Assembly: GCF_008795955.1 (NCBI RefSeq)
Contig: NZ_VMHN01000003.1
Span: 237,585-301,584, forward strand
Direction: 5' to 3'
Source: Marinobacter denitrificans
Lineage (GTDB): Bacteria; Pseudomonadota; Gammaproteobacteria; Pseudomonadales; Oleiphilaceae
Length of the DNA stretch: 64,000 bases
How positions within the stretch are numbered: position 1 is the first letter of the stretch; the number at the start of each line of letters is the position of its first letter. The translations under genes and the position numbers were made by a program. Positions 62,992 to 64,000 of this stretch are shown here, in pieces. Under the pieces are notes generated by a model. It did no database searches. It was not told the origin of the DNA and saw nothing but the letters and a program-made list of their open reading frames with translations.

Positions 62992-63257
62992 AGTTATACG
63001 AACGGGGGCGTATAACTGCAGAAGCCTCTTCTCATGCTATTGAATCTATGGGTCTTTTTATCGAAGACGCCTGGGTTATACGAACGTAGGGCGCTGAAGT
63101 TATACGAATGCGTTCGCAAAACGCCATTGGTGGTAGGTTGAGTGCAGTACTTAGGGTTTTGAACTACCTTGCTTTTCTGAAACCAGGGTTGGAGGGGCGT
63201 TTGGAGTTATACGAATGTGGGATAGGCGCCCGGAGTTATACGAACCGGTTCGTATAA
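62992..63257. repeat. Cluster of five GTTATACGAA repeats and inverted partners
   Basis: GTTATACGAA occurs at 62993-63002, 63075-63084, 63099-63108, 63206-63215 and 63235-63244. The inverted form CGTATAAC is at 63009-63016, pairing with GTTATACG 62993-63000 over an 8-nt loop. The span 63236-63257 is a perfect 22-bp palindrome (TTATACGAACC and its complement). AAACGCC (63118-63124) pairs with GGCGTTT (63196-63202). This fills most of the 318-bp gap between genes. Confidence 0.85.
63010..63081 (+). other. attC-like imperfect palindrome (integron recombination-site candidate)
   Basis: A 72-bp stretch runs from GTATAAC (R''-like) to GTTATAC (R'-like). Inside, GCCTCTTC (63024-63031) and GAAGACGC (63063-63070) are complementary at 7 of 8, as L'' and L' boxes would be. 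This is the layout of attC sites. The heptamer does not exactly match the GTTRRRY consensus, so it is only a candidate. Confidence 0.4.
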
Positions 63258-63263
63258 TACGCT

Positions 63264-63270
63264 GTTATAG
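63264..63270 (+). other. Core-like heptamer GTTATAG at the 5' side of the last gene
   Basis: GTTATAG lies 25 bp before the ATG at 63296. Its exact complement, CTATAAC, overlaps the stop of that gene (63866-63872). The pair resembles R'/R'' cassette boundaries. Confidence 0.4.
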
Positions 63271-63295
63271 AACCAAGGAGTAGAGTTTCAGATCA

Positions 63296-63871
63296 ATGTC
63301 TTATCAAGATAGTAATCCAGAACGCCGGAACTTGGTTCTACTCTCCCTGAGCATAATTGTTTTCTATCTCGCTGAGGGCCGACTCGTTTCAAGCGATGTG
63401 CGTCTTCAGGTCGTGAATGTCGCATTTAGCAGGCCAGAGGTTTTGGTAGCAACTGTTTGGTGCTTGCTTGTTTGGTTTTTCTATAGATATTGGTTGGTAC
63501 ACCAAGGGAGTTGGAAGAAGAGCTACTGCCAAGAAATGGTTAGGGATGCAGGAGTGGCGAAAATTGCTTACGCTAGGATGAGGAGCAAGTTTGAACTCGG
63601 TGAAGATTACAATGCTTCATACTTTCCCAATAGACATTGGCTGAAGTTTTCAGAAAAGGGTTCAGGAAAACTCGTCTATCAACACATTTTCCGCGGCGAA
63701 GCTGGACAGCAACTTTCACAGTCCAAAGAGCCTGTAGGTTTTTTAGACGGATTATTAATCGTAATCTGCAGCCTTTGGTTATTTATCAGGCGGCCCACGC
63801 TATCGACGTATTTTATACCTTACATCCTGTTCGTGGGTGCGACCACGCTGGGGGTGTATCACGCGCTATAA
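63296..63871 (+). CDS. Unknown AT-richer membrane protein, cassette-like
   Basis: A 191-residue protein with two N-terminal hydrophobic helices (about 12-27 and 48-63) and two near the C-terminus (about 147-162 and 168-188). The middle is soluble and charged. No known family is recognised. The base composition and codon use look more AT-rich than all neighbours. AAGGAG lies upstream at 63275-63280. The stop codon TAA is inside CTATAAC, as in many integron cassettes. Confidence 0.75.
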   Translation: MSYQDSNPERRNLVLLSLSIIVFYLAEGRLVSSDVRLQVVNVAFSRPEVLVATVWCLLVWFFYRYWLVHQGSWKKSYCQEMVRDAGVAKIAYARMRSKFELGEDYNASYFPNRHWLKFSEKGSGKLVYQHIFRGEAGQQLSQSKEPVGFLDGLLIVICSLWLFIRRPTLSTYFIPYILFVGATTLGVYHAL

Positions 63872-63872
63872 C
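63866..63872 (+). other. CTATAAC heptamer overlapping the stop codon
   Basis: Complement of the GTTATAG at 63264-63270. It is followed 8 bp later by GCCTTCTC, similar to the GCCTCTTC box that follows GTATAAC in the 63010 candidate. The far end of any attC here would lie beyond or near the window edge. Confidence 0.4.
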
Positions 63873-64000
63873 CCATATGAGCCTTCTCGGGATCAATAGG
63901 CAATAGTCATTTTTTTGGCCGCGCCAGCGGCCAACTTAAACCCATGAGCGAGAACGCCTGCTTCGCTAGTCTCGTGGGGCTGTCAGGCACTCACAGCAAA
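63873..64000. other. Gene-poor window end with a GC hairpin
   Basis: TGGCCGC (63916-63922) and GCGGCCA (63927-63933) form a 7-bp stem, preceded by a run of T. No T-run follows, so it is not a classical terminator. A short open frame from 63944 (MSENACFASLVG...) runs off the edge and has no support as a gene. Confidence 0.4.

Noticed and set aside
63118..63212. A second attC ending at GTTATAC 63206
   Set aside because: AAACGCC/GGCGTTT pair, but no GTATAAC-type outer heptamer is found at the left end.
62992..63257. Similarity of TATACGAA repeats to loxP arms (TATACGAAGTTAT)
   Set aside because: Only 8-9 bp match and the loxP 13-8-13 layout is absent; no Cre-like recombinase is in the window.
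63909..63933. GC hairpin with a T-run near the window end as an intrinsic terminator
   Set aside because: The T-run precedes the stem on the + strand and becomes an A-run after it on the other, so it fits neither direction.

Overview
The window looks like chromosomal DNA from a Marinobacter-type marine gammaproteobacterium. The main clue is a 512-residue alcohol-forming fatty acyl-CoA reductase (20927-22465) that closely resembles the Marinobacter wax-ester enzyme as I remember it. A full napEFDABC nitrate reductase operon, an acs/ErdR-type acetate module, long PlsB and many c-di-GMP/HDOD signalling proteins fit the same lineage. The sequence is GC-rich with dense, often overlapping genes. 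No rRNA, tRNA, CRISPR array, transposase or prophage gene was seen. All assignments come from reading the sequence; no database search was run.

Layout. 1-8.7 kb: the tail of an unidentified gene (possibly mazG), two paralogous small helical proteins facing each other, ppc, a YbaK-HDOD fusion, adk, tsaB, uppP, a small unknown gene coupled to rsmJ. 8.7-14.7 kb: plsB, nudC-murI, then a DUF2156 acyl/aminoacyltransferase-like gene with a methyltransferase. 14.9-20.7 kb: a signalling block with an HDOD-histidine kinase and a REC-PAS-GGDEF-EAL protein on one strand, and an orphan FlhG/MinD-like ATPase diverging from them. 20.9-25.4 kb: fatty acyl-CoA reductase, acetyl-CoA synthetase and its likely regulator. 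25.5-31.3 kb: assorted metabolism, lipoprotein and EAL genes.

31.3-37.3 kb: a LysR regulator diverging from an operon of acyl-CoA dehydrogenase (ACAD10/11-like), SDR, APH-type phosphotransferase, histidine phosphatase and a second SDR. By analogy with the levulinate (Lva) pathway and ACAD10/11, this set could degrade 4-hydroxyacyl-CoAs through a phosphorylated intermediate. Two large related inverted-repeat elements sit inside the operon. 37.3-39.6 kb: envelope lipoproteins and an OmpA-like protein. 39.8-44.4 kb: napEFDABC. 44.4-50.3 kb: PBP4-type dacB, a Tat-signal aldo/keto reductase coupled to a membrane protein, another aldo/keto reductase, a GFA-family protein and a PQQ-type sugar dehydrogenase.

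50.4-59.4 kb: an iron island with a TonB siderophore receptor, a tiny membrane protein, FhuF-like reductase, FhuB, FhuD, FhuC and an ABC exporter. Three candidate Fur boxes precede the receptor, fhuC and the exporter. 59.4-63 kb: YaiI, a histidine phosphatase, YjdM, a PsiE-like protein, a DUF533/TerB protein and a periplasmic copper chaperone. 63.0-64 kb: five copies of GTTATACGAA, inverted partners, and an AT-richer unknown membrane gene bounded by attC-core-like heptamers, one of them overlapping its stop codon. This resembles an integron cassette or a remnant array without integrase.
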